Of a stretch of DNA of 64,000 nt, positions 27,359-37,237 are shown piece after piece. The stretch's first letter is position 1. Every line of letters starts with the position of its first letter. Source of the stretch: Paratrimastix pyriformis (Eukaryota; Preaxostyla; Paratrimastigidae); assembly GCA_027972325.1 (NCBI GenBank), contig JAPMOS010000083.1:1-64000 (forward strand), given 5' to 3'. The notes beneath the pieces were generated by a model. The model saw nothing but the letters and a program-made list of their open reading frames with translations, had not been told where the DNA came from and searched no databases. Made by a program: the position numbers and the translations under genes.

Positions 27359-28460
27359 GAGAGGGCGGCGCGCAAGTCCTCCTCGGTGCAGGGCAGGCGC
27401 GCCAGCCGCTCAAGGTTGAGCGATTCCCGGTGAAGGCGCTGGAGAAAGCGGAATTCAGCCCTGGACTCGCGGGCAAGGCCCGTGACGGAGCCGAGCTGGG
27501 GAAAGTCGCTGGCACGGCAACGCCCCGGACAAATGCCCGGGCGCGCTCCAGTGCGAGCCTGTCAGAGGCCTCGCGGTCGCCAGGCTGCTGCTGCGGGTCG
27601 GCTGCGTGCCGGAGCTCATCCTCGTCGCCGGCGGCGGCAGCGTCGTCCTCGTCCGCAAATTCGCCCTCGGCGCCGGCGGCATCATCGTCGCCGCTGGGCG
27701 GGTCGGCCTCCCCCGGAAAGGGACCGGGAGCAGCCCGGGCGAGCCGCCGGAAGGCTGCGGCGGCTGGGACTTGGTTGGACGGAACGTTGGTTGCAGTGGC
27801 CTGGTCGGGCCGAAAAACGAGAGCGGAGCAGGCTCATCCGCGGCCGGCACGGCGGCGGCACCACCGGCACCCGGGGGGCACCAGCAGCACCGCGGCCTCC
27901 GGGCGGGAGGCAAGGCCGCGGAGGCAGCAGCTGCGGCCACGAGCAAGGCCCGCTGCTGCTCGAGAAAGTCCCCCAGCGAGGCCTCCATCACGCGCCGGAT
28001 GTAGAGGTCGAGGCCTTCCTGGGGCTGGGGGGTGACGGCAGAGTGAATCTGCAGGGCCGGGGTGGGCACAGGGGGCGCGGGGGGCAGCGGGACGGTCCCC
28101 TCGGGCCCGCTCTGGGCGGCACCGTCGTCGTCGAGGTCCTGGGATGGTAGCGGAGCGGTCGCGGTGGCCAGGCCGGACGCGGCCTGCGCGGCGGAAGCAG
28201 CCTTGTGGACAGCCGCAGCCGCCTGTAGGGCCTGCGCCGGGCTTGCCGGGCCACCGGGAGCCGCCCCGACACGCGGGCATCCGTAACCATCAGCCGGTCC
28301 AAGAAGGTCGAGCCCGGGCCGCGAGTGCCCCTTCCCGCCGAAACGGCACTCGAAGAGCCACTCGAAGAGCCGTTGGGGTCGGATTGGGTGTCCCAGGAGT
28401 TGGAACCTTGATGTTGATCTTGGGCATCGGAGGGTCTTGAAGTCGATGAGTAGAGGCCAT
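26896..28460 (-). pseudogene. Gag-like region, DIRS family A copy 3 (fossil)
   Basis: ATG at 28,460 (MASTHRL). Same composition as copy 2 with the RGG-rich end at 26,896. Broken; slightly shorter than copy 2. Confidence 0.6.
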
Positions 28461-28538
28461 TGGAGTAGAGTTTCGTTGTTGTTCGGTCGGTAGTCCTTGA
28501 AAACGGGTGTTCACCACGAAAAACGAAGGCACTGTGCT

Positions 28539-29085
28539 GGTCCGGGGCGCCCCCTTAAGTACTGGAATTGGGCGGAAATTTCAGATCTGATTTTTCAACT
28601 TTTGCTCTGTTGTGATTTCGACATCCGTGCTTTTTTACCCTCTCTTGGGACCCCTTCCGGAGCCCAAATCGGGGTCACTTCACGGTTCGATCATGGACCG
28701 TTGGCCCGCAATTACCTTAACGGTTTTCGGAGATCGGAGATTTGCCGAATCTCGGGCCGTTAACCCCGAATCTCACCCCTTCCGATGCGTGTTAAATTTT
28801 TTCTTTTCGCCCGATGTTCTTGGCTCCCTTTGACCTCTCTCTCCGATTTTTGTTGTGATTTATGGACGCGTATTGGACACGCTGCCCGTCGTGACCATAC
28901 GATTTTAATTTTAGGATTGGTTTTTTTCGGTCGAACCAACCCTATCGACCACCGGTCGACCCATGTCCATCCTGACCGGTTCTCCACCCAGGACACTTTT
29001 TGAGATGTTTCCAAGTGCTTTCACCTGGGTTTGACTTGTGACTTTTCTGCATTGTGTGGTGTTTATCATGAAGAACAAGGAGATA
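28539..29085 (+). repeat. R1 leader repeat, copy 3
   Basis: As 10,075-10,621, upstream of the gag start at 28,460. Confidence 0.75.
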
Positions 29086-29928
29086 TAGCACCTAGACTGC
29101 CGAAGACGGAGGCTGTCGGCTGCTATCCTGAGTCTTACGATGGATAGTGAGTCGACAGCCGAAGTCGAGGCAGGATAGGTGCTACCCTCCCTCTTGTCTG
29201 CTGATTTTGCTTTTTCTGCTTCTCCCTTGAGCGCTGAACCCACCCGCACCCATCCTGCTGCTACTGACGGGGTTCGTACGCCATTTCAACCGGCCGCCTC
29301 TGCCGCGACTCGTACGGAGAACACCACTCCAAAACGAAGGCATTGTGCTGGTCCGGGCGCCCCTTAAGTACTGGAATTGGGCGGGAAATTTCGGATCTCA
29401 TTTTTCAACTTTGCCCTGTTGTGATTTCGACATCCGTGCGTTTTACCCTCTTGGGACCCCTTCCGGAGCCCAAATCGGGGTCACTTCACGGTTCGATCAT
29501 GGACCGTTGGCCCGCAATTACCTTAACGGTTTTCGGAGATCGGAGATTTGCCGAATCTCGCGCCGTTAACCCCGAATCTCACCCCCTTCCGATGCGTGTT
29601 AAATTTTTCTTTTCGCCCGATGTTCTTGGCTCCCTTGACCTCTCTCTCCGATTTTGTTGTGATTTATGGACACGTATTGGACACGCTGCCCGTCGTGACC
29701 ATACGATTTTTATTTTAGGATTGGTTTTTCGGTCGAACCAACCCTATCGTCCACCGGTCGACCCATGTCCATCCTGACCGGTTCTCCACCCAGGACACTT
29801 TTTGAGATGTTTCCAAGTGCTTTCACCTGGGTTTGACTTGTGACTTTTTCTGCATTGTGTGGTGTTTATCATGAAGAACAAGGAGATATAGCACCTATCC
29901 TGCCTCGACTTCGGCTGTCGACTCACTA
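29086..29928. mobile_element. Mini-A, copy 3 (start of decayed stretch)
   Basis: X (29,086-29,184), S (29,185-29,349), R1 variant (29,350-29,888), half X (29,889-29,928). From about 29,350 onward it has many more short length differences from its sister copies than anything to its left. Confidence 0.65.
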
Positions 29929-31360
29929 ACTATGTTCTTCCTTCGCGCTTCTCCCAACCTCCTAATTTTCGAGACCCTTCCCAAAAAGCGACACTTGCAC
30001 TCGCATTCAGGCCCACTCTTCCAAATGCCGGCCCACAAAATGATTTCTCCATTTTCGTACATGACATACCATTTTCGAATAAACAAAAATATCCCCGTCC
30101 CATCTCCTCTCTTGTTGTTGGGGCACATAATGAGTCATTGAAAGTCCACCACTCCCCTCAATCTTCTTTGACAAACCCAATGTCGAGGCTTCCTTTCCTC
30201 CTACCTAAGAAGCTCATGAATGCAACCGGAAGATACCTTTCCCACAATTCTTATCTCATCCGCCACAACTTCCCACGCCCCTTGACCTACATACTTATTG
30301 CGAACAACCTCAATCAAAACAAACTCCTCCGCCTCCACAATCATGCTAGATCTTTCATGACTTGTATTTTCTCACAAATGGGACAATTCACTTCAATCCG
30401 CTCAATCTTTTCCAATTCGTTTATCATCTCACTCATCCGATTCCTGCCCAGGCTGCTTGAAGACACTCTCTCTAGCACCCTAGGATGCTCCACCACAGCA
30501 CCACATTCCTTACCCCAACTTGAGATCCCAGACAACGATCCGTCCTAGCCAGGCCTACTGTCGTCCCTCCTCCCCCCCAGCATATGTCCAGCATCTTTAT
30601 AAGTGCTTCTCCAGCCTCGCCGTCATGGTATTCATCAAATTTAGCAACATCCCAACCCAAACCTTATTCTGAGTCGACCAATCAATCCCTCCCTTCGAAT
30701 AGTATCAAAAGCCTAAACCACTAGTCAACTAGTCTGAAGCCGTGCAGCAGGGATATAGCAACGCATGGCCGGTGGGAATTTGTTTCCCACAGTAGGGAGG
30801 CTCCAGGACGCCAGCCCCCGCTCTTCTTCCCATCCGCTCTGACCAGCCCGGCCGGCATCCCAACACAAATCCTCCGGTATTCGTTGCCAGGTCGTCCCCG
30901 AGGGACCCCAGCCGTACACCTGCCATTTGGGCTTTTGCAATCCCTTTAGCTCATGCCCCTGCTTCATTCCGGACACGGCCAACCGGTCACGCATAAATTT
31001 CCCACAGACCCCAAGGCGTCTCTGAAACGCTTGCTTCATCAATCGAGACCCGCTCAAGGGGCCTCCTTGTGTTCGGCCGGACACTGGCCCGTCGGAAACT
31101 TCCCGAGAGCCCAGCCGGTGGACACCTGGGCGGTCACCGTGACCCTGACTTGAGACGTATTCTGGTGGGCTCTGATTCCACAGGGCTCGATCGGGGGTAA
31201 TCACTGCTACGAGAGGGGACCCGTGATCGAAGGTTCCTGCAGGTGTGGTTCTCTGGACTCCGAGACCAGATTTTGCCTCCCCATGGCTGACCGCGAGAGC
31301 CGAAAGCGCTCCAGGGAGGCTATCGACAAGTCAGGATTCATCTCAGATTTTCCAGACCGC
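29929..31360 (-). mobile_element. UL fragment, array copy 3 (decayed, truncated)
   Basis: It follows the UL sequence from the USP C-terminus (left) to the region upstream of the RRM (right). Up to about 30,720 the differences are short indels. From 30,720 to 31,200 only blocks of 10-30 bp still align. Near 31,270-31,360 the match to the UL sequence around 13,040-13,150 ends and the array stops. USP and RRM frames are both destroyed. This is either true decay at the array edge or poor consensus sequence. Confidence 0.55.
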
Positions 31361-31499
31361 AGGCGGACCAGGTGCGCATCGATGGGTAAAGGGTCATCAA
31401 ACTGGAGATGCAGTGGATATTCGAGGCCTAATATGGAGGACTCTGAAGCTGGAAGGCAAATAAATCTGAGAAAGTTGAAGACTGCAGTATGGAATTGGG

Positions 31500-32200
31500 T
31501 GTTATGCTGATCGGTCCAAGTGGCGAAAGAGTACAAGGTGACTATAAGACAAGATTGGCGAGAGAATTGAGAATAGAGAGGGGCTGGGAATGAAGACGAG
31601 GAATGCTGTTTGATGATAAATGATAAGTCAGGAAATGCCGAGATGAACTGCTCGGTTTTGTAGAGAATGCTCGGCTGGGTGGTTTTCGCAGCTTATTTCC
31701 AAAGGATTATGACTAAGGAAAACAAAGGCAATTCTTCGGTGGGAAGGAGTTGATGTGTACTTGTGGTCTGAAAGACACATTGGAACATGCAGTTTATGGG
31801 TGCTTAAGGGTGCGTGGGATTTGGAGGAGATGGTCCGGGAGATTGAAAGTGAAGCGGTCATTGAGAAATTGGCGAGGTGGGTGGAAGGACAGTCTCAGAT
31901 GCTGGTGATGTGTCCTGAATATCTAGAGGTGCTCGAGGGGTGGGTGGGCTGAGAAAGAATGGCTTGGTAGTGCTGGGGAACGGAGGCACAATTTCCCAGG
32001 AGTGCATCTGGCTATTATATGAGAGGTGCCGACGGAAATTACTCTGGAGTAGCTGGGCTGAGTTAATGGTTGAACTGAGAAATGAAGTTTGCCGATTGGT
32101 TGGTCGGCATGGAGAAGATGGAATGGTGGGGGAGTGTGATACCATGGGACTTTTCGTCGATATGTGCGGAAGTCTTTTCGTTGAATATGATGTCTCTAAG
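31500..32200 (+). pseudogene. C-terminal end of a LINE reverse transcriptase ORF (remnant)
   Basis: Around 31,750-31,800 the plus strand encodes CTCGLKDTLEHAVYGC, the Cys-x-Cys...His...Cys motif found at the C-terminus of many LINE ORF2 proteins. After a frame change the text continues with coding-like sequence (KLARWVEGQSQMLV, then after another change GTISQECIWLLYERCRR and WAELMVELRNEVCRLV). At least two frameshifts break it, and the catalytic RT part is absent. It runs opposite to the neighbouring UL fragment, so it need not belong to UL, although UL lacks just such a part. Confidence 0.5.
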
Positions 32201-32239
32201 TCACCCTGTGAGCGTGGATATGTCCTTTAGTGAATTCTG

Positions 32240-32842
32240 TACAGAGAATCGTAGTGATATGTTTTTGGTGCTCGATTTGATAGTTTGGCTCAATTTGAAA
32301 TGGACTATGATATGATGGCGTGTCTGAATGTGGATTTCTCCCTGATGCGGAGATTGGTCGGAGGATATGGGAGGGAATTGGTCGGAGGGGAGGAAGAGTA
32401 GAGCATTCCGATGTGTAGTGGTGGTGGAACATGATGGCCGAGTGGTTAATTGGAATGAGAAGGTTGGTATAGGACCTAGGGGGACGGGGGACGGGAAGCT
32501 TGTGATTGCAGAAATTTTAAAATGGATGAGAACACCTTCTTGCTGGCCGGGGAACTTTGGAGGACGGGGAAGAAATACGTCAGGCCGGTAAATCATGTTG
32601 TGAGTATAATTGTGTGTGACAATGTGGAAGCGAGGATGAAATATCCGGTGGTGGAAGGTGGGATGGAGAGGATCTATAATTGGCTGGTAAAGCCGAAATA
32701 CCAGATGGCGGTCTGGGAGGGGTTCCGGACTGGATTTACTCAAGATGAAATTGGGTCAAAATTCGGTGGGAAGGTTCTAGTGGGAGGGGTGGAAAAGGCT
32801 TGTTTATGGGAGATGTTGTGCGGATTATACAAAGAAGACTGA
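32240..32842 (+). pseudogene. Unassigned coding-like remnant
   Basis: Two overlapping plus frames look protein-like: 32,367-32,591 (AFRCVVVVEHDGRVVNWNEK, GKLVIAEILKWMRT) and 32,522-32,842 (NHVVSIIVCDNVEARM, ERIYNWLVKPKYQMAVWEGF, CLWEMLCGLYKED). The switch between frames lies near 32,520-32,560, so one frameshift would explain it. I recognise no family. It sits between the LINE tail and the inverted copy of 1,733-2,108 and may be another part of the same element. Confidence 0.3.
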
Positions 32843-32935
32843 GGGAATGCTGTAACTATAAGGAGAGTTGGTCGTTACAGACTCTCTATTCCGCGGCAGT
32901 TGGATTTTGGATGGGAGAACGGAGAAAGAGTGGCA

Positions 32936-33305
32936 TCAGTTAGGGATCAGGATTGGGATGAAAAGAATTTGGAGAAACTTATTGAGGGAAGGAAGGAGGG
33001 AGTGGATCGAAGTTTGGAAAGTGGTGATGGTTTGAGTAGCGTGGACGGAATCGGTTAGGCGAGGTGGGGAAGAAGAAGAAGAGGTATGATGGGGAAGTGG
33101 GAACGATTGGTGGAGTGGGTTGGCGAGAATAATGGTTGGAGGGAAGGAATGGGATGTGCTGGATGATGATAATGATGAAGGTGAAGATAACGGGGAGAGA
33201 AAAAGGCGGGATGGATGTGGGGAGAGGGTGGTGATGATGGGAAAGAAAGGTGGTGGGGTGGGGACGGGGATTGTGGTGGAAGCAAGATAAAGTGGATGGG
33301 GCAAG
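32936..33305. repeat. Inverted copy of the 1,733-2,108 repeat
   Basis: Reverse complement of 1,733-2,108 with short gaps. On the plus strand it reads LIEGRKEGVDRSLESGDGLS in one frame. 33,305-33,436 beyond it holds nothing recognisable. Confidence 0.6.
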
Positions 33306-33436
33306 AAGAGGAATGATGAGGGGTGAGGGAGGAAGATTCAGTTGAGATTGAAACTGTAAGAAATAATGGGACAGTAGTGTTACTTCTCAGAGAGTGGTGG
33401 AGGTGTAAACTGTACCATGGACTCCCTAATGGAATA

Positions 33437-34605
33437 GAAAAGAGGGGAGGAGGAGGAGGAGGAGGAGGAGGGAGGAAGGGAAAGGAGGAGGAGGAGGAGG
33501 AGGAGGAGGAGGAGATGAGGATGAGGAGGAGGGATGGGAGGAGGAGGGAGGGAGGAGGAGGAGGAGGAGGAGGATGATGATGATGTGGATGATGGTGGTG
33601 GAGGTAGGGAGGAGGAGGTGAGGAGGAGGAGGATGGCGGGAGGAGGAGGATGATGGTGGTGGTGGTGGCGGAGGAGGACATGAGGATGATGGAGGAGGAG
33701 GAGGAGCGGGGAGGGAGGTGATGCGGCGGGAGATGGTGGTGGTGATGATGGAGGGACGTGGGGACGAGGAGGATGTGATGGAGGAGGAGCGATGAGGAGG
33801 AGGAGGAGGAGCAGGATGAGCATGGAGGATGAGGATGATGACGAGGAGGAGATGAGGATGATGAGGAGGAAGGAGGAGGAGGGAGGATGACGGAGCGGAG
33901 GAGGAGGAGGAGGAGGAGCGTGAGCAGGTGGGGATGGTGAGGGGAGGAGGAGGAGGAGGAGATGAGGATGAAGAGGATGATGAGGGAGGAGGAGGCGGTG
34001 GCGGTGATGATGGGACGAGGAAGGAGCGAGAAATGGTGATGACGATGGAGGATGTGATGAGGAGATGGAGGACGAGGAGGAGGGAGGAGAGGAGGAGGAG
34101 GAGGAGGAGGAGGATGAGGAGGAGGAGGAGGAGAAGGGAGGAGGAGGAGGAGGAGGAGCGGGAGAAGGAGGAGGGCGGAGAAGGAGGGAGGAGGAGGAGG
34201 AGGAGGAGGAGGAGGTGGTGGTGGTGGTGATGATGGAAGGAGGAGGGTGGTGGTGGTGGGTGGTGGAGGATGAGGAGGAGGATGAGGAGGAGCAGGAGGA
34301 GCAGGAGGAGGAGGAGCGGATGAGGAGCGGGAGTAGGAGGAGGAGGAGGAGGAGGAGGAGGAGGAGGAGGAGGAGGAGGAGGAGGAGGAGGAGGAGGAGG
34401 AGGTGGTGGTGGAGGTGGGGGAGGAGGAGGTGGTGAGGAGGAGGAGGAGGAGGAGGAGGAGGAGGAGGAGGGAGGAGGAGGAGGAGGTGGGAGGAGAGGT
34501 GGTGGTGAGGAGAGGAGGAGGAGGAGGAGGAGGAGGGAGGAGGGAGGAGGGGAGGGGGAGGAGGAGGGGAGGAGGAGGAGGGAGGAGGAGGAGGGGAGGA
34601 GGATA
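33437..34605 (+). repeat. Long GGA/GAG purine tract (about 1.17 kb)
   Basis: The plus strand is almost entirely G and A, mostly (gga)n, with sparse interruptions (gatgatg, gtggtg, gagcgg). The tract at 34,335-34,405 is about 70 bp of uninterrupted gag/gga units. Such mirror-symmetric polypurine DNA can form triplexes and stall replication. The long Ser/Pro-rich minus frame across it is a by-product of the repeat. Confidence 0.9.
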
Positions 34606-34649
34606 GAGTCCCCCGGGTTAGAGCCGCAATGAGGAGCTTTTTTGCAAAC

Positions 34650-34964
34650 TCATATCGGGCTATTGGGGGGTTGCCATTTGAAGGATTCTTTGTTCTTTGT
34701 CTTGTGATCTTTTGCATCTTGTTTTTGTTTTTCTCTTTTTGCCGCTGGCCTGCGGGATATAAAAAAGGCAAAGGATTGATGAGGATATATTGTGGAAAAC
34801 TGAAAAACCAATGGAAATCGATTGAAAGCTTCTGCGGGGTCCAGGTCTCCAAGGGCTGGCTCTTCGGCCTCCTCATGTGCCGCCTCGTCACCATCACCAC
34901 CTCCGAAAAATAACTCCTCCTCAGGAAGCGGTGGAGGGAGGTCGTCAACTTCGATTGGCTCCAT
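34650..34964 (-). CDS. Short acidic ORF downstream of the family B gag fragment
   Basis: 104 codons; starts MEPIEVDDLPPPLPEEELFF, followed by Gly/Asp/Glu-rich sequence (GGDGDEAAHEEAEEPALG), then an aromatic end. No recognised family. It lies between the gag fragment and the purine tract and may be the 5' start of the next ORF of family B or unrelated. Confidence 0.25.
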   Translation of the reverse strand: MEPIEVDDLPPPLPEEELFFGGGDGDEAAHEEAEEPALGDLDPAEAFNRFPLVFQFSTIYPHQSFAFFISRRPAAKREKQKQDAKDHKTKNKESFKWQPPNSPI

Positions 34965-35163
34965 ATCAGAGGCGCCACAGGAGTGGCTATCACCCTGGTC
35001 ATGCAGCCCGTCCAGCGAGCACTACTCCCGGTCCCAGACCCCCTCCGGGTCCCGATCCCGCCCCGGTGGCTTGTTGTTCAATCGAGGCAATTTCTCGATG
35101 TATCGTGTTTCTTAGAAAAAAACAAACCAAAAAAAAAAATCAGGATCGAAAAGAGGGATTGTA

Positions 35164-36441
35164 TTACAAGTTACGGCAAGTCCTCGATTTCCTCGGGCTG
35201 AAGGTCCTCGCCCAAAGCATCCGGACTGAGCGGGTCCAGCAGCGGGTTGAGCTCGTCGGAAGGAGGAGGCCACTGATAAGGCTGATCATCGGGAGCGGGG
35301 ATGAGGGGGCGGTAGGGCTCATACAGACTGCCTCTCCGAGTGCTGGCGACGACGCCTGCGAGGGTGTGATCACCGGTGCTGATACGTCCGGTGCCGGTGG
35401 AACTGGTGCAGAAGTTGTTTCCAGTTTAGCCACGGTTGTGCCGAGTGGGACACCACAAAGACTGGCTTCCCGGACCAAAGACTGATGAGTATCGAGTATT
35501 TCAGCATTGTGCGGTGCGAGTTGGTGAGCAGCAGACCCTTCACCTTTTTCTTCTTGTTGATTGTAACGTGTCTCTTGGCAAGACAACGCCACGGAGCGAG
35601 GAAAAGGAGGGGCTGCACCCGAATTGAATGCCAATGAGCCTTCTGTGACCCCAGTTGGTTGTGGGCTCTGTGATGATAAGGCCAACGAGGTTGGTCGAAA
35701 AGCGTGCGCCAACGGAGGACCCGAGGGCAGACAAAATTCTGGGGACAGAAAGTGGGTTTTCTTGCGCCGTCTTGACTTTGGAATAACCCAGAGGTAGTCC
35801 GTGCTGTTTGACTTGGTGTTTTTGGGAGTGCCCGTGTCCACACCCAGTGTGGCAGAGGAGGCCATGGGCAGACCCGGGTTTAGTGGCTTTTTCCTGGCCT
35901 CGGTGGCCGTCGTGGCTTTGTTCTTCAAAGCCTCCAGCTCGCTGGCCTCGATGATGCAGGCCTCGGGCATCTTCGTCCCGTCCTCCAGCCGGCACAGTGG
36001 GCGCCACTCGCTCCGGCGGAGGTCGCTAAGGGTCCTCGTCGTTTCCTTGAGGGCATCCAGAGCCAGGATGCCAAGGTTTCGAGCGGCCTCGAATGAGAGC
36101 TCAGACGGCGATGATGCCGTCGAAAGGTTGGCGAGTGCCACCAGAGTCTGTAGAGGGCGCATAGCGGAGAACACCCCTGCTGTAGCCCGAGCCAGCGCAC
36201 TGTCCCGTTGAGTCGCCGCCTTCCGCAGGTCTGGATCAATGAGGCGTAAGGCACTCACTGGTGGTGCAACTGCAGGATCGGCCTTGCCTTGGTCTCGAAA
36301 GTTGGGAAACGCGCGGCCGACGTGAACAACGCGAGCGAATTCCTCTTGTGTCGGTGCTTCGTGTTGAAGACGATTGAATTGCAGCCCCAGCATCTGCAAA
36401 GTCTGTGCTTCTCTTTCTGGTAAGGTTGGAGGAGTCACCAC
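35164..36441 (-). CDS. Gag-like protein of DIRS family B, minus copy (fossil)
   Basis: 425 codons from an ATG at 36,441. The first 190 residues (LPEREAQTLQMLGLQFNRL ... LSFEAARNLGILALDALKET ... EASELEALKNKATTATEARK) are helical and well behaved as a protein; the same sequence is encoded at 53,079 onward on the plus strand. The rest is Ser/Thr/Pro-rich. The resemblance is to the helical central part of DIRS/Ngaro ORF1 proteins in position only; no motif proves a capsid role. Confidence 0.5.
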   Translation of the reverse strand: MVTPPTLPEREAQTLQMLGLQFNRLQHEAPTQEEFARVVHVGRAFPNFRDQGKADPAVAPPVSALRLIDPDLRKAATQRDSALARATAGVFSAMRPLQTLVALANLSTASSPSELSFEAARNLGILALDALKETTRTLSDLRRSEWRPLCRLEDGTKMPEACIIEASELEALKNKATTATEARKKPLNPGLPMASSATLGVDTGTPKNTKSNSTDYLWVIPKSRRRKKTHFLSPEFCLPSGPPLAHAFRPTSLALSSQSPQPTGVTEGSLAFNSGAAPPFPRSVALSCQETRYNQQEEKGEGSAAHQLAPHNAEILDTHQSLVREASLCGVPLGTTVAKLETTSAPVPPAPDVSAPVITPSQASSPALGEAVCMSPTAPSSPLPMISLISGLLLPTSSTRCWTRSVRMLWARTFSPRKSRTCRNL

Positions 36442-36632
36442 CTTTTTTGTAGGGGCCTCCTTCGCAAAGATGTCCGGTAACTTGGCCGTTGGTTTGAAAT
36501 AGATCTGTTGGAGAGTATCGAAGTAGTATTGTCCGACTTCCTGCGTGCAGAGTAAGACATTACAAAGTCAGGGAAGGCTTCGCGGAAAGGAAAGTTGGGG
36601 TTGTTCACAATGGAAAAAACGGTCTTGAAATC

Positions 36633-36945
36633 TTGGACTTGCCCAGAAAAACGGAACGTAGAGATGGAGAAAAGCATGTTGCGTGGTGGATTAGGACGAA
36701 AAGAAAGGAGTGGGACGGAATGCGAAATAATCCATTGAAAAAAGTGGGAGATGGTTGCCGGTCATTGATAAAGAAAGGAGCTATCTTGAGAGAGCCGAAA
36801 TGGAAGAAGAGAAGATCCAAAAAAAGGGGAAAAGAAGCTATAAGAAGAATAAACAAGATAAGGCAAGGACGAAACCAGGATATCTTGAAGACCTCTAATG
36901 AATGGTTGCAGAAAGTGTGGAGATGTCTCTGGTGGGCTCTGGTGG
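36633..36945 (+). pseudogene. 5' piece of a UL-like element
   Basis: The last part (NEWLQKVWRCLWWAL, about 36,897-36,942) matches the sequence just above the TATA box region of UL (minus strand near 13,860-13,890). The preceding 240 bp encode a basic run (RTKRKEWDGMRNNPLKKVG, KKRRSKKRGKEAIRRIN) that is not present in the array copies, where UL is cut by R1. This fragment therefore preserves sequence upstream of the array's UL boundary. It ends where an inverted partial R2 begins. Confidence 0.4.
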
Positions 36946-37228
36946 GATAGCCGAGTAATCTCTTCCCCAAACAAACCCAAACCAAGAAAGAGTGAACACT
37001 TGCACAGCAAGCACGCAAAACGGCACTGACATCCAAAAATTTTATCAAAAGAATTTGACATGTCATGTCAGTGCCGGCAGTCGACTCGTCCTTTAAGCAT
37101 AAGCCCATTCGGACGACGACACGCCAGCCACCGACGCAGAGTACGGTGGGAAGGGAGTCAGTACCGCGCAACGCAGTAAAAACAATCCAGCTGGGAGTCA
37201 CAGCTCCCGAAGGTTTCAAAGAAAACGA
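36946..37228 (-). repeat. Inverted partial R2 plus U3 tail
   Basis: 36,946-37,095 is the reverse complement of the last half of R2, including the hairpin (37,021-37,032 / 37,065-37,076), with the variant end gccgagtaatctcttcccc. 37,096-37,228 (ending ctcccgaaggtttca..gaaaacga) recurs at 51,498-51,638. This pair forms the tail of an unidentified repeat, U3. Confidence 0.6.
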
Positions 37229-37237
37229 CGAAGAGAG

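Larger units (their letters stand above)
23208..29184 (-). mobile_element. DIRS-like retrotransposon, family A, array copy 3
   Basis: Same layout as copies 1 and 2: X 23,208-23,306; R1 28,539-29,085; X 29,086-29,184. It starts 9,255 bp after copy 2. Most of it is near-identical to the others, but a tract of about 105 bp in the RT (around 26,190-26,290) carries the version found in copy 4 (56.3-59.8 kb). Recent, broken, with a handful of breaks. Confidence 0.85.
34640..36550 (-). mobile_element. DIRS-like retrotransposon, family B, fragment (minus strand)
   Basis: The minus strand carries the gag-like protein of family B. 36,540-35,310 matches 52,975-54,205 closely. It then diverges: this copy goes into an acidic end (ELNPLLDPLSPDALGEDL-like in one frame) and a second short acidic ORF (34,650-34,964). 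Upstream of 36,540 the two copies also differ. No RT is present here. Fragment; truncated at both ends relative to a full element; age young to moderate given the close match. Confidence 0.55.

Noticed and set aside
33380-35002. 540-codon minus-strand ORF rich in Ser, Pro and Leu
   Set aside because: It is the translation of the GGA/GAG purine tract; triplet repeats without stops give long false frames.
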